Positions 1 to 10,030 of a stretch of DNA of 23,340 nucleotides are shown here, one piece after another. Within the stretch, counting starts at the first letter, position 1, and each line of letters starts with the position of its first letter. Where the stretch lies: positions 1 to 23,340 of the forward strand of contig JAHBMJ010003149.1 in the NCBI GenBank assembly GCA_018398765.1. The letters are read 5' to 3'. The position numbers and the translations under genes were made by a program. The notes under the pieces are model-generated. The model searched no databases. It worked only from the letters and a program-made list of their open reading frames with translations, and was not told the DNA's origin. This DNA is from Chromera velia. Its lineage: Eukaryota > Sar > Chromeraceae.

Positions 1-395
1 CAGCTGCCGTGTGCCCTACTCTGTCTCTCAGTAGGTCTGCCGCGACCCTTCTGCCCCTCTTGCCATCGAGGGCAGGCTTTTGTCCTCTCTCCTTATACAT
101 ATGGCCCCTCCCCCATCTCCCCAGCCCCTTCCCGTTGCCTTTTCCCGGTTCGGTTCCCCCCTTCGGAATCCCCTCCCCCCAAAAGAACCCTGCGCAATCA
201 AGGATGACTCGATCGGACGGCCACTCACGGATGCTCACTCTCACAGCATTACCTCTGTTGCATGCCACCCTAATGATCAAAGAAGCAGTCAGTCAGTTTC
301 ATGCCAATCTAGATGCACCACGGCCACTCAGCGTCTCTTTTTCTTCTCTGTGTCTCTGCAGATGCGTTCGTCTATCCATCCCTCCCGAGAAGGCC
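1..395. other. 3' flank of the retroelement, no gene seen
   Basis: This stretch lies just past the TAA that ends the pol frame, so it is where the 3' untranslated part and 3' LTR of the element would be expected. On the minus strand it contains purine-rich runs, for example near 341-359 and 105-187, that could include a polypurine tract. I found no matching copy of it upstream of pol (beyond 4908), so no LTR pair can be claimed. Open frames on the plus strand here continue antisense into pol and look like chance. Confidence 0.4.
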
Positions 396-908
396 TTACT
401 GGCCTCCACGGAGGTGGGCGTGAAATTCCTCGACCTTGTCGGCGCAGTCGAGCTCTTCCTCCGGCGTCCACTCCTTCTCTGCGTAGCCCTTGTACTTGAC
501 GAGGAACTCTGTCCCCCTTCTCGTGCGCCGCTTGGCACAGATCTTCTCTACCTCGTACTCTGCGAACTCGTCGTTGTCGATGAGGTCTGCCTGTTTCCCG
601 TCCTCTTCCAGCTCGGGTATGAACCAAGAGAGGAGGGCGTCGTTCTCCTTCAGGTCCCTGTGGACGAAGGGCTTGGCGTTGTCGCGGTTGATCACACGAC
701 GCGTCTGGGCGCCCGGCTGCTTGAGCAGGAGCGTGCGGTTGTCTCTGACCTTGAGAACTCTGAAGGGCCCCTCGTATTTTGCGGTCAGTTTGGCTGCGTA
801 GCCTTTCTTCGTTCGCTTGACTCGTGCCCAGACGTAATCGCCCCTCTTGTACATGTAAGGGTTGCGGAACTGCTTGTTGCTGGCATCTTTCAGGACTCGT
901 CTGCCTCT
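396..908 (-). pseudogene. pol: pol segment 4: integrase C-terminal domain and chromodomain
   Basis: After the third TAG the same frame gives an integrase C-terminal domain: YKRGDYVWARV, then a GPY/F-like YEGPFRVLKVRDN. A chromodomain follows in the contexts YEVEKICAKRR, FLVKYKGYAEKEWTPEEEL. The Tyr/Trp aromatic-cage type positions are visible (YEVEKI, EWTP). Chromodomains at this position are known in chromoviruses to guide integration to chromatin marks; that this copy did so is inference. The frame closes at TAA 396-398, the natural end of the polyprotein. Confidence 0.88.
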
Positions 909-1568
909 CTACTCGGCCGCTTCCATGTAGATGTCTCGGGCGGTCTTCTTGTTCTCCTCCCGAATTTCAGAGAGGACCTTGACATAGTCCTGCAGGATGA
1001 TGTCGGCACTTTCCTGCAGGTCGGTGCTGAGCTTCGTGGGTGTCCTCGGAGGGAACCCAAAGAGGAACTCAAATGGAGAGATCCCGAGCGCTGTATGTCG
1101 GGTGGCGTTGTGCAGGAAAGCCGCGACAGGCAGATAGTGTACCCAGTCCTTCTGGTGCTCGGCGATGTATGCGGACAGTGTCTGCTTGAGCTCTCGATGC
1201 ATCCTCTCGAGCTTCCCGTTGGCCTTTGGGTTGTACGTGCTTGTACAGACCCTCTCTGTACCGACGAGCTCGCTCACTGCGGTGACAATGAGGTCAAGGA
1301 AACTCGGCCCCTGGTCGGAGAGGAGGGTCACGAGGGAGCTGAAAATGAAGAAGACTTTGTCAAGGAGCGCCCGCGCGATCGTTATTGCCTTCTGATTCGG
1401 AACGGCTATGAGGACCACAAACCTGGAGGCGAGGTCCATGACCGAAATGATGACTCGCTTGCCCTCCGAGGTAGGCAGAGGGCCGACGGTGTCAACAGCC
1501 ATGTGAGTGAGTGGCTCTGTCAACAGCGGGACGATCATGGGATGCTCCTTCTTGAAGGCGTCCTTTCT
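909..1568 (-). pseudogene. pol: pol segment 3: integrase catalytic core
   Basis: Carries the integrase DDE triad in recognisable contexts: MAVDTVGPL for the first Asp, LLSDQGPSF for the second and NGKLERMHREL for the Glu. The retroviral-type RNase H fold appears complete, and the frame continues directly from segment 2. It ends at TAG 909-911 in the helix that links core and C-terminal domain. All three acidic residues are present, so loss of function would come from the stop codons rather than the active site. Confidence 0.92.
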
Positions 1569-3440
1569 CTACTGGCACGTCTCGCACGACTTGACGTAGT
1601 TCTTGACATCAGCCGTCACGGTAGGCCAGAAGAATTTGTCGGTGACGTTGGCCAGCGTGCTCCTAATGCCTCCGTGCCCAGCGCAGAGATGACCATGATG
1701 GTCAGCAAGGATCTCGGCCCGTAGGGCACGAGGCACCACTATGAGGGTCCGGAAACCCTTCGTGTGCTTGTTCAGGGGCGGGAGGAGTTGAACGAGCAGA
1801 CCTTCATGTAGGGCGTGAGAGGCAGCCATCGAGTAGACCCTCGAAAGCTCGGCCTGGTCGTCTGGCAGGCTGCCGTCCATGAGGAACTGAATGACGGGGT
1901 TCAGGGTACTATCCTCCTTCTGCAGCCTCTTAAACTCCTCAATACTGTAGTTGCCTGTGCACAGAGGGGTAGAGAGAAAGGGAGAGGGCGGTGTTGCCTT
2001 AGGCCCCGACCGCGGCCTTCCGGGTCCCGTCGGTCTCCTCCATCCCTTGGAAGGCTTGGGGTCCTTCATGACCTTCTTCACGTTGGAAGAGTTCATGCTG
2101 TTGTCCTTCCAGGGCCGTCCCCATTTGCTAGCTGCTACCCGCAGGGGGTGAAGGGACTGCGGCCTTACGGCCTGGTCCTTGTTGCCCTTGCAGTGAACGG
2201 CAGCTTTACCTGGGGAAAGGACGGACAATGTCATGATCTCGACCTCCGAATCGGTAGACATGTTCAGCTCGTGCTTCCTGTCGGACCCGTCGACCTCGAC
2301 TGCGGCCCCCCCTGTGCTGCATGGAGCCACGACAATCTCATCCTCCTCGTTGGAGTCCGTGTCTCTATCACGCTTTCTCTTTGGCGAGGGGACCTCCAGA
2401 GACGCGCCCGTCCCTGCAACGGGAGGCCTCGTCATGGAGTTGGCATCGGTATGCTTGGCCCCGGAGCGGTGCTGGACATCGAACTCGTAGATCGCGAGCT
2501 TCAAAGCCCACCTTATGACCCTAGGTTGACTGTCCTTCTGATCATGGATGTGCTGGAGGGCCTTGTGGTCAGTGATGACGGTGAACTTCTTCCCGTAGAG
2601 GTAGGGCTTGAAGGTGTTGACGGCGTAGACCAAGCTGAGCGCTTCTCTCTCTGTGATGCCCCACTTCTTTTCAAGGTCAGAGTCTCTCATCATCCTTGAG
2701 GCGTAGGCAACGACCTTCTTGTTTCTTTCCTCATCAGTCTGTCTAAGCACCGCCCCGATCGCGTCGTTGCTCGCATCCGGCTTGACAACGAACTCTTTAT
2801 CAAAGTTGGGGTGGCATAGGATGGGTTCAGATGTCAGGGCCTCCTTCAGTGCCTCGAAGGCCCTCCTCTGTAGCTCTTCCCATATGAAGGGCGTGTGCTT
2901 TCTGAGTAGGGAAGTGAGGGGGAAAACGATCTGCGAGAAGCCCTTGATGAAGCGCCTGTAGAAGAAAGTGAACCCAAGCAGCTGTTTCGTCTGCTTTTTG
3001 TTGGTGGGTGCTGATATGGAGAGGATCGCTTCGACCTTTTTCGGGTTTGGACGGATGCCTGTCGTGTCAACAATATGGCCCAGGTAGAGGAGGGATGTCT
3101 GTGCCCACGAGCACTTCGCAAACGACAGCTTACAACCGGAGGTGCAGAGCCGATCGAGAGTCTTGCGGATGTAGGTCAGGTGTTCCTCAAACGAGAAACT
3201 GGCGACAAAGATATCGTCGAGATAGACATTGACAAATGACCCTATCAGACCAGGTCCTGCCAGCATGATGTCCATGGCTCTCTGAAAGATGGAAGGTGCA
3301 GTCGAAATGCCAAAAGGCATCTTGCAGTAGGTGAACTGGCCGTCGGCTGTGACAAACGAGAGCCTCTCTTGATGATCCTCTCGCACGCTCACGTGATGGA
3401 ACCCCTGAAAGAGGTTGATCAAGGTGTAGAAACGGCGGCC
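1569..3440 (-). pseudogene. pol: pol segment 2: reverse transcriptase palm, RNase H, charged linker and integrase zinc finger
   Basis: Continues the same frame after the first TAG. The catalytic box YLDD lies at about 3213-3224, followed by the thumb. RNase H shows its three acidic positions in the contexts KPDASNDAIGAVL, TEREALSLV and VITDHKAL. The usual motif after RNase H is degenerate (HTDANSMTR). A linker of roughly 150 residues follows, with a basic cluster KRKRDRD and AT-hook-like GRP sequences (WGRPWK, PGRPRSGP). The H2C2 zinc finger comes next (GHLCAGHGG, then CETC). The segment stops at TAG 1569-1571, immediately after the last zinc ligand region. Confidence 0.92.
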
Positions 3441-4907
3441 CTACAGCTTGGCAAGTGTATGATCGATCCGTAGCAGAGGCCATCGGTCCTTGCGGAGGAT
3501 CTTGTTCAGCTTGCGGTAGTCGATGCAAATCCTCAGCTTGCCTGTCTTCTTCCGGATGAGGACGAGTGGGAATCCCCAGGGAGATGAGGTAGGCTTGATG
3601 ATTCCCCCTTCAAGGAGTTTCTGCAGCCCTTCTCGCAGCTCAGCCCTGAGTGCATGCGGCACTGGGCGGGGGCGTTCATAGATGGGGGTGTCAGTCTTAA
3701 CGTCGACCCTCGCTTCTACTCCTTTGATGTTTCCTAGGTTTCGGTCGGTAGGGAAGAGGTCTCGGTACTCCAATAGGAGGTCCTTCAACTCCTTCTTCTG
3801 TTTGGCACTCAGGTGCTCGCAGTCCTCCAATGCCTTATCGATTTCGGCTTCTGCTTTCTCTTTCTCTTCCTCGGTGAGCTCGTCTGGCCGAGCTGCAGGA
3901 TTTTGTCCCCCTGTCTCTCCTCCCTTCAACTCCATCTGTCCCGATGCTGACATGCTGGGAGCATGTAACGTCGAGCCCTGGGTCGAGCCCCCCGTCGCTG
4001 CTGCCGATGTTGTTGCTAAGACGAACGGGGGTGGCAATGCCTGCTCCTCAGCCCCTTCGTCCTCTTCCGTAATAACTTCACAGAGCGTAGCGATAGCAAG
4101 CGGTGCTCCTTTTGGAATCTGGGCGTAGCGGCCGCTGACGTTGACTATGTTGAGAGTGAGCTCTCTGTCTTCAACGTTTGCTACTGAGTTTCCGATGAGA
4201 AGGTGTGCTGGCAGGGCATCTGCAATTCGTTCCATGTAGACGGGGGCGCCGTTGGGGAGGGCTGACGTGCCCGGGAGCTTCACACGAATGTGGGCACCCG
4301 TGCAAAAGGCAAGGACCTCTCTTGCTGCTATGACAAGTGGGGCAGGAAGGCAGGCAGCGTCTTTCTGAAGTGTGGATAGTAGAAAAAGAGGGATCTCTTC
4401 AGGGTCGAGGCCGAGCTCCCTCGGACGCAAGACCAACTTAGACTCCTGGAAGGACTGGCTTTCAGCATTGCGGGTGAGGAAGTCCATTCCAAGGATGGCG
4501 GCATGGTTAAGGTTCGAGCAAACAAAAAATGTATGACGCAGTGGCCGTGTGAAGGAGGAAAGGGAGAGGTTGATGTAGCCGGTAACGTTGAGTGGGGAGT
4601 TCTCTTCCCCATTGACGTGAACGTCGGTTTGTCGGAAGTGGGTGCGGAGTGAGGGGCGAAGTGAGAACAGCATCTGAAAAGCTTTCTCGGACAGCAGGGA
4701 CACGTCTGCTCCCGAGTCGACGAGGGCGGTCACTGAAAAGCACTTCTCGAGCAGGAGAATGAAACCTTTTCTTTCAGAAAGTGGCTTCAGGGAGACATTT
4801 GTGGGGAGGTTGCTAGAGCTCCCAGCTTTGAACGTACCCCGCGGCCCTTCCTTGCTCAGTGGAGGCTTACGCCTTTGCACTTCCACATTCTTTCCATCTG
4901 GACATGT
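3441..4907 (-). pseudogene. pol: pol segment 1: aspartic protease and N-terminal half of reverse transcriptase
   Basis: Contains the retropepsin active site Asp-Ser-Gly (codons at 4710-4718, in the context ALVDSGADVSLL), then a spacer rich in Ala, Gly and Glu. The start of reverse transcriptase follows: an SPWGFPLVLIRKK strand and an RICIDYRKLN motif that carries the first catalytic aspartate. The open frame has no convincing ATG near its 5' end; the first usable codon near 4886 is GTG. The element's own start, or a gag-pol fusion point, is therefore missing or unrecognised. The segment ends at the TAG at 3441-3443, inside the reverse transcriptase palm. Confidence 0.9.
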
Positions 4908-5250
4908 TCATTTCTTTTCTTCTCCTTTCGTTTACGAGGCAGCAGCAGCAGGAGCAGCCAGGCCCCCCCAACTGCCAGCAGCAGTAGGAACCATTTTCTT
5001 TTTTCTGGGGTTCCCTTTCTCTTTTCTTTTCTTCTTCTGGGGTTCCCTTTATCGTTTACCAGCCCCTCTCTTCTTGTTCTTGTTGGATCTACAGACAGAC
5101 TATATGGTTACTTTTCCTCCTTTTCTTCATGAAAACAACAGAGAAAAGGAAAGAAAGCAACAAACAGACAGACAGGCAAACAGAGAGACAAACAGAGAGA
5201 CAGTCCATTTCTTCTATCCAGTCTCTGACAACAGAACCTAAACAGATCGA
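4908..5250. other. Low-complexity gap between retroelement and membrane-protein gene
   Basis: This is polypyrimidine/polypurine sequence with an imperfect tandem repeat around 5015-5055 (two copies of a TCTGGGGTTCCCTTT core) and a GACA/GAGA-rich patch around 5160-5205. No gag, primer-binding site or LTR is recognised. On the minus strand an ATG-less open frame (about 4856-5107) encodes a leucine-rich hydrophobic stretch; it is discussed as a finding and not called as a gene. The part nearest 5250 should hold the 3' UTR of the minus-strand membrane-protein gene. Confidence 0.5.
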
Positions 5251-6909
5251 TCAGATCGGAAGGAAATCAGAGTTATGAGGAGCGGACTCAGGTGCCACAA
5301 CGACCGTATCCTCCGCAGTGGGCAGCTGGGACCCCGACAACGGGGGGTTCACTTCTGCTCCAGCAGCATCGGCTACCGGCTTCTTCTCTTCAAGCTGCTC
5401 CTCTTCCTTCTTCTCTTCCTTCTGGTTGGACTTTGTGAGATCCTGGAGAGCCGCCTCGTCGAATCCTCCACAAGCTGCCAGTTTGGCCATATTGACAATC
5501 AGCCGGTCGTAGGCGTACCTGTATGAAAGAGTTTCAGGATGCTCACACACAATAAAAAATAGTGCGATGCATTGTTCCACGACAGATTCTCTTTTTGAAA
5601 TTTGTGTGAGTGTATCATGAGTGCATTTGTATGATCTGATGGTAGTCGGCCAACCGACGTGCACATCTCCCGAGAAAGATGAACTTCAATGCAAATGCAT
5701 GCTCACAGCAGTCTGCATGGAGCACCGATACAGAGGGATTGGATTGGGGGACACAGGCAGACAGCTATAAGCACACAGAAAATCACTCACTGTGATGCAG
5801 AGACCCTCAGGGAGGGGAAGAGAAAACGAATCATGCGGAACGCCATCCATTGCGACAACAGATGGCACCCTGTCTCCACTGTTCTTTCTCGTCGTCTAGC
5901 ACGCATTCAAGCACTCTCAGCAGCAAAATAAGTAAACAGACAGTACCGACACCGCAGAGTGGGAATCCAAAAGCGTTGTGGATGGCGGGAAAACAGTTTC
6001 AAAAAGCACAAATACAGAGACTCTGAGAGTCTTCCAGGTAGCACGCACAAGACACAAACGATGGCAAAGAGTGCTTCTGGGTCCACAATTTGAAATGGCA
6101 GAGAGTTATTGAGTGCCCCCCAGCACAAAGGTAGGCCGGCATTATCCCTCATGGAAAGACTGACCAGGTAGTAGTCGTTTCCGCCGCGTTCGTTGAGGAG
6201 TTCATGTGCTGACCTGGCTGAAACGCGAGGCAGTCCTTCCACAGCCCCCTGGACATGCGCTCGAAGTGCACACGCACCTCCTGGGGGTGCTTGCACACCA
6301 GCCAGAAGCCCATACCAAGCAGAACAGCCGCAGGGACCAGAAAGCAGACGAATATAGCAATTACAACACGCTCATCCGTGTATGAATACGAGAGCCATTT
6401 ACTGAAATCACCCCGTACTCTCGGGTGATTGTCCCAAGTTGAGCAGTAAGTCTGTATGAGACAGGCTGCCTCACAAGTCTCTCCAACATTTGCGACGGTA
6501 GAACTCTCTCTACTGCAGTTAGAGCTCCCGTAGCTGCTACAACAAAAACAAGAACAATATGCCCGCCATTGTCCTCCGTAGAGCTTATCCAGCCCCCCAC
6601 CGATTCCCGCCAGAATAAAAAGACATGCGGCCACAAGGCAGAGGACGCCAATAAACCAGTTGCTTCTGTTGTAGACCTTCACCGTCTCCTCCCAGACTGC
6701 GTCGGGAACCTGCAGGTGCATACATGGGAGAGACGGCAGAAGGGGGATGCTTGCGGAGACGGCTCTCCCAAGCACACGAAAAAATACTCCTGGAGCCTCA
6801 CCAGTGGTTTCAGCTGAGGTGGCGTCTTTGCAGGAAATCTTCGTCGACAAAAGCCGTTTCCAGAGATGCAGACGCCATCCTTTTCCCAGTCCCCTGCTGC
6901 TGTGGCCAT
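5251..6909 (-). CDS. Two-pass membrane protein with an eight-cysteine loop, three exons
   Basis: Exons on the minus strand are 6909-6802, 6709-6165 and 5518-5251, giving about 306 residues and a TGA stop at 5251-5253. Intron 1 (92 bases) is GTGAGG...CTGCAG in phase 0; intron 2 (646 bases) is GTCAGT...TACAG in phase 2, creating a Trp codon. The ATG at 6909 is chosen because the donor after codon 36 joins in frame to VPDAVWEETV. A start at 6937 in the unspliced frame is a weaker alternative. Transmembrane helices are predicted at residues 54-75 (WFIGVLCLVAACLFILAG) and 150-175 (VVIAIFVCFLVPAAVLLGMG). The loop between them holds eight cysteines (88-125), suggesting disulfides on the lumenal or outer side. 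The tail after residue 218 is hydrophilic with a Lys/Glu-rich run. No family recognised; function unknown. Confidence 0.78.
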
Positions 6910-7329
6910 TCTGACGAAGAGCCTCCGGGTTCTTCACGCAACTTAAACAATTAATTGAGAGATCGAGTGACTACCAAAATTTTTGAACACTCGCCGGCCC
7001 CCAGTACCAACAACGCCTCTTTCTAATGACGGCGACCACAGTGACTTTCAGGGGGTGCTGAAGATTCTGCATTGAAAGGCCAGTTATCCATAATTATCCT
7101 CGTCGCCGGGCTTTAGTCGAGAATGTCGGAGACGGATTACGCGCGTGCATGTGCTCAGTGCCGTGACACGCAGCCGTGTGCGCCCCTGCCTGCCGAGTCT
7201 ATGGGCGGGGCGGGGCGGGCCCTTCTCGTGAGGGTCGCTGCCAGCATTGCACGTCCGGGTGACATCCCTTTTCATTTTTTTCTTTTATCGATACATCCCT
7301 TTCGATTGGTCGAGGGTTTGCATGCATGA
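6910..7329. other. Intergenic, probable promoter side of the membrane-protein gene
   Basis: This stretch lies upstream of the membrane-protein start at 6909. It includes a GC-rich block (about 7135-7260, with GGGCGGGGCGGGGCGGG at 7203-7219, resembling GC-box repeats) and a TGCATGCA motif at 7319-7326. No convincing coding region is seen; the short open frames on both strands lack domains and splice context. The promoter role is inferred only from position. Confidence 0.4.
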
Positions 7330-7957
7330 TATGCCAGACCCTTTTTAATCGAAGTCTTAATTTTTTCTCTTTTTTTGTTAGTGTTTTTACTATTGTTTTC
7401 AGCTTTTCTGACCATAGTTGGCTTGATCTATAAAGTATCGCTCACCAATATGTATATATTTCTCCTGCTATTACGAATACCTTAAAATTGTATATATCTA
7501 GATATATATTTAAAAATATGAAGGTTTATAAAATTTGCTTTTCAATCGTGTTACATAGCGTCACAGGCCGTTCTATATATCTGTGTATGTTTGCGATATA
7601 ATCATGACATCATCATATTGATGTTAACTTCCCATATTTGTTCTATTTTCTGATATGCTATTTTCATGAATATACATGAATGCCTTCTCCACGCTGTCTA
7701 TGAAGCTTGATTAATTAACCTATATTAACCTCCTTGACTTAAAGGCTGACGTCAAATCAGTATTCAAACTTTCTTAATAGCTTAGCTACGGTTTCGCCGC
7801 TTAACGTTAATTGCTGGATCAATGATTTAACTCCAGATCATCATGATCAGGCCAGTGTAAATATAGATTTATGTATGAAACAATATTTTTATTACGTTTT
7901 TTTGGCTCGATGTCCAAAGGTAGTGAGTCATTTTGATAGTAATTTGTTTTCAACTTC
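7330..7957. other. AT-rich island downstream of the kinesin-RCC1 gene
   Basis: Base composition changes abruptly to strongly AT-rich, unlike the intermediate-GC sequence on both sides. It contains T-runs and an 18-base perfect palindrome at 7491-7508 (TATATATCTAGATATATA). There is no open frame of note and no recognisable RNA gene. The right edge falls within a few bases of the stop codon of the minus-strand kinesin-RCC1 gene at 7958-7960, so the island would hold its 3' UTR and polyadenylation signals. Inserted foreign or organellar DNA, or a matrix-attachment-like region, are alternatives I cannot separate by eye. Confidence 0.55.
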
Positions 7958-10030
7958 TCAGATTTTGCCCGAATGCTCATCTTCTGTTACGACACATCCT
8001 GTGTGAAAGTATCCACAACTGACGGCGACAGGCCTCAGAGGCCTGCCCTCGTCCGACTCGCCAAGAGGGGGCACCTCTTGGGGCACCGGCAGACTCCACG
8101 ACAGACAGGGACGTAGGAGCTGCGCCGGGGGGGACCGTTGAAGGCTCGACGATTGCGTTGTCGGACTCAGCGATTCACCGACAGCGACGGAACGGCCACC
8201 TTCCCCCTCTACAGGTTCCTGTGCCATCGCCTGAAGGTAGAGATTAAAACCCCAAGAGAACAAACGCCCGCCTGCAGTGCGAGCAACTGCATGCCGCCCC
8301 CCCGCCGCCACCTGCACGAAAAAATTGTTATGCAAGCTTTGTCTTTCTGACATCGGGACTCATCCAAAAGTCGACGATCGAAAACGTTCACTGCAAAGGC
8401 ACAACCTGGCTCTTAAAGAGAGGGGCACGTTCAGAGAGAGAGGCATTTAGAAGCAAACGACGAGCCGACCGACCTCTACAATATCATCAGGAAGTTGCGA
8501 CACCCTCCGGGGGACGGATGCGGATCCATCGCTCCCGCTGCCCAGCCTCCCATTGCGCCCCCGTCCAAATGCGAACAGAGACCGAACTGACACCCGACTG
8601 CCCCCCCCTCCCCCCACCACCACACCTGCACCGGACGCACTCGAAGAGGAAGGGGACGAAACGGAGACCGGCCGAGACTCCTCAGCAAGCGCAAGGGTAA
8701 AACCGTCTCCACAGGAGACTTGAACCCAGCGCCTCGGAGCCACAATAATGGGCCTCTCCGACTGCTTCTGCTCAGACTCACTGCCACTGCCTGACTCTGC
8801 GGGAGGCAGCGCAACTTCAGTGGGCGCTTGCACGAAGGCGACCGCCCCCCCCCCTCCCTCTTGACCCAGGCCTAGCTGTCCCTCATCCCACGCCCCACAA
8901 ACAAACAGCCTCCCTTCTGCCGTAACAAAAGCTGAGTGCGTTACACCTAACGAAAGGGAGACCACGCGGGGATCTGCGTGTGTGTACGTGGCACCCCCTT
9001 GTTCGCTTTCCGGGACCTCCAACCGGCCGGGCAGTGCGGGGTCACTCAAAGCATCAAGGGGGGACACGGGCCTCCCCAGGCGCCCATCTGCCCCCCAACC
9101 CCATGTGAGAAGACTTCTACCACACGAAGACAGCAGAGCGCTGTGCGAGTGTCCCGCAAAGACACTGCCCCATGTACGGCCGGGAGCCCGTCGCAAAACA
9201 AGGGGAGAAAGGAGCTGGACAGGAGAGGCAAACACGCGCTCTTTCCCTCCGGCAGCTGCCGTGGGAGAGCTTCCCTCTGCTTCTGGGGAGACTGCAGAGT
9301 CCCTACCGTTCCCTCCCCCCGCACTGCCGCCACCCTTTCGAGGAGACGACACCCGAATCTCTAAATGTACAGATCGCCCCTGGCGTTCAGGAGACACACA
9401 CGCAGCACCCCTGTCGGTTTTTACAAAGGAGAGGGTCTCCATCGGACCAGTAGTGGCCTCCCCACTCCTAGGTGACCCCTCAGTTTGTGTCAGGGGTGAT
9501 CCAGGGCCGTCACCCCGGCGTTTTCGCGGGGGGCTTCTAGCGAGTGAAGGCGAAATACCGAGCTGCCCCTCTGCATTGGCCCCCCACCCAAACACCCTCC
9601 CTCCACAGTCAAGCGCTAATGTATGGGCCCAGCCGCAAGCGACCGACACAACGCGCTGCATTTTCGGCCTGCCGGGGCCGTCTTCATCATCGCTGCTGGC
9701 CAGGTCACCCGACGGCCCGGCCCCGGGGGACCCCGGCTGACGCCGCCGGGGTGCTGGAAGCCGCACGATGCTCACACCGCACGTTCGCTCTGTGTGTCCA
9801 AGGCCTAGCTGCCCGAAAGTATTTCGGCCCCATGTGAACAACTCGCCGTCATCAGAAACTAGGGCGGAATGGTGGAAGCCGCAGGAGAGAACAGCAACGC
9901 TTCGACGAAGGAGAGGCTGTGCGGGGGCGGGGAGGAAAATTCTGCTTGGAGAGACCGTTTTCCTTCCATCTGCCTCGGGTCCCTCTATACCACATCTGCT
10001 GTCCTTATTCGATCCCCAGAGATAGGCAAA
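7958..10030 (-). other. RCC1-type seven-bladed beta-propeller part of the fusion gene
   Basis: Seven RCC1 repeats can be counted: FAYLWGSNKD...SCGFHHSALVSDD; GELFTWGRNTFGQLGLG...ACGWAHTLALD; GRVFGWGANAEGQLGI...FAGHSHSALL; SLLTWGWGADGRLG...SLGVTHSAFV; GRLFVCGAWDEGQLGLG...SCGDGFTLAL; SLFAFGRGRNGRLGSG...AAGGRHAVAR; GRLFSWGFNLY...SCGYFHTGCVV. Seven repeats make a closed RCC1 fold. A 162-base intron (8312-8473) splits blade 6. Several blades carry long Ser/Gly/Pro-rich insertions, the largest about 100 residues between blades 2 and 3. RCC1 itself is the exchange factor for Ran, but many RCC1-repeat proteins have other partners; whether this one acts on Ran cannot be told. Confidence 0.9.

Larger units (their letters stand above)
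396..4907 (-). mobile_element. Ty3/Gypsy chromodomain LTR retrotransposon, pol region, decayed and lacking a recognisable gag
   Basis: Read on the minus strand, one reading frame runs for about 4.5 kb with the order protease, reverse transcriptase, RNase H, H2C2 zinc finger, integrase core, integrase C-terminus, chromodomain. This order, with integrase after RNase H, is that of Ty3/Gypsy elements, and the terminal chromodomain places it with chromoviruses. The frame is broken by TAG at 3441-3443, 1569-1571 and 909-911 and ends at TAA 396-398. There are no frameshifts. Upstream the frame closes at a TGA (4908-4910) after only a few residues before the protease. Only about 340 bases separate it from the next gene, so a normal gag cannot fit. 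LTRs and target-site duplications were not found. Probably a 5'-truncated copy inactivated relatively recently. Confidence 0.93.

Noticed and set aside
9-1724. 571-codon open frame on the plus strand
   Set aside because: It is exactly antisense to the integrase and chromodomain frame of the retroelement and shows no domain of its own; the minus-strand motifs are unmistakable.
396-4907. Nuclear stop-codon reassignment (TAG as sense)
   Set aside because: About 2,900 codons of the three host genes in the window contain no in-frame TAG, so three TAGs in a transposon are better explained by decay.
1-5250. LTR pair flanking the retroelement
   Set aside because: I compared 1-395 with 4908-5250 by eye and saw no shared sequence beyond low-complexity pyrimidine runs.
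7084-7275. Small minus-strand open frame between genes
   Set aside because: No domain, splice context or codon bias to support it; it lies in a GC-rich promoter-like stretch.
7958-8311. RCC1 part truncated by the AT-rich island
   Set aside because: Counting blades gives seven complete repeats ending just before the stop, so the natural end of the fold is present.
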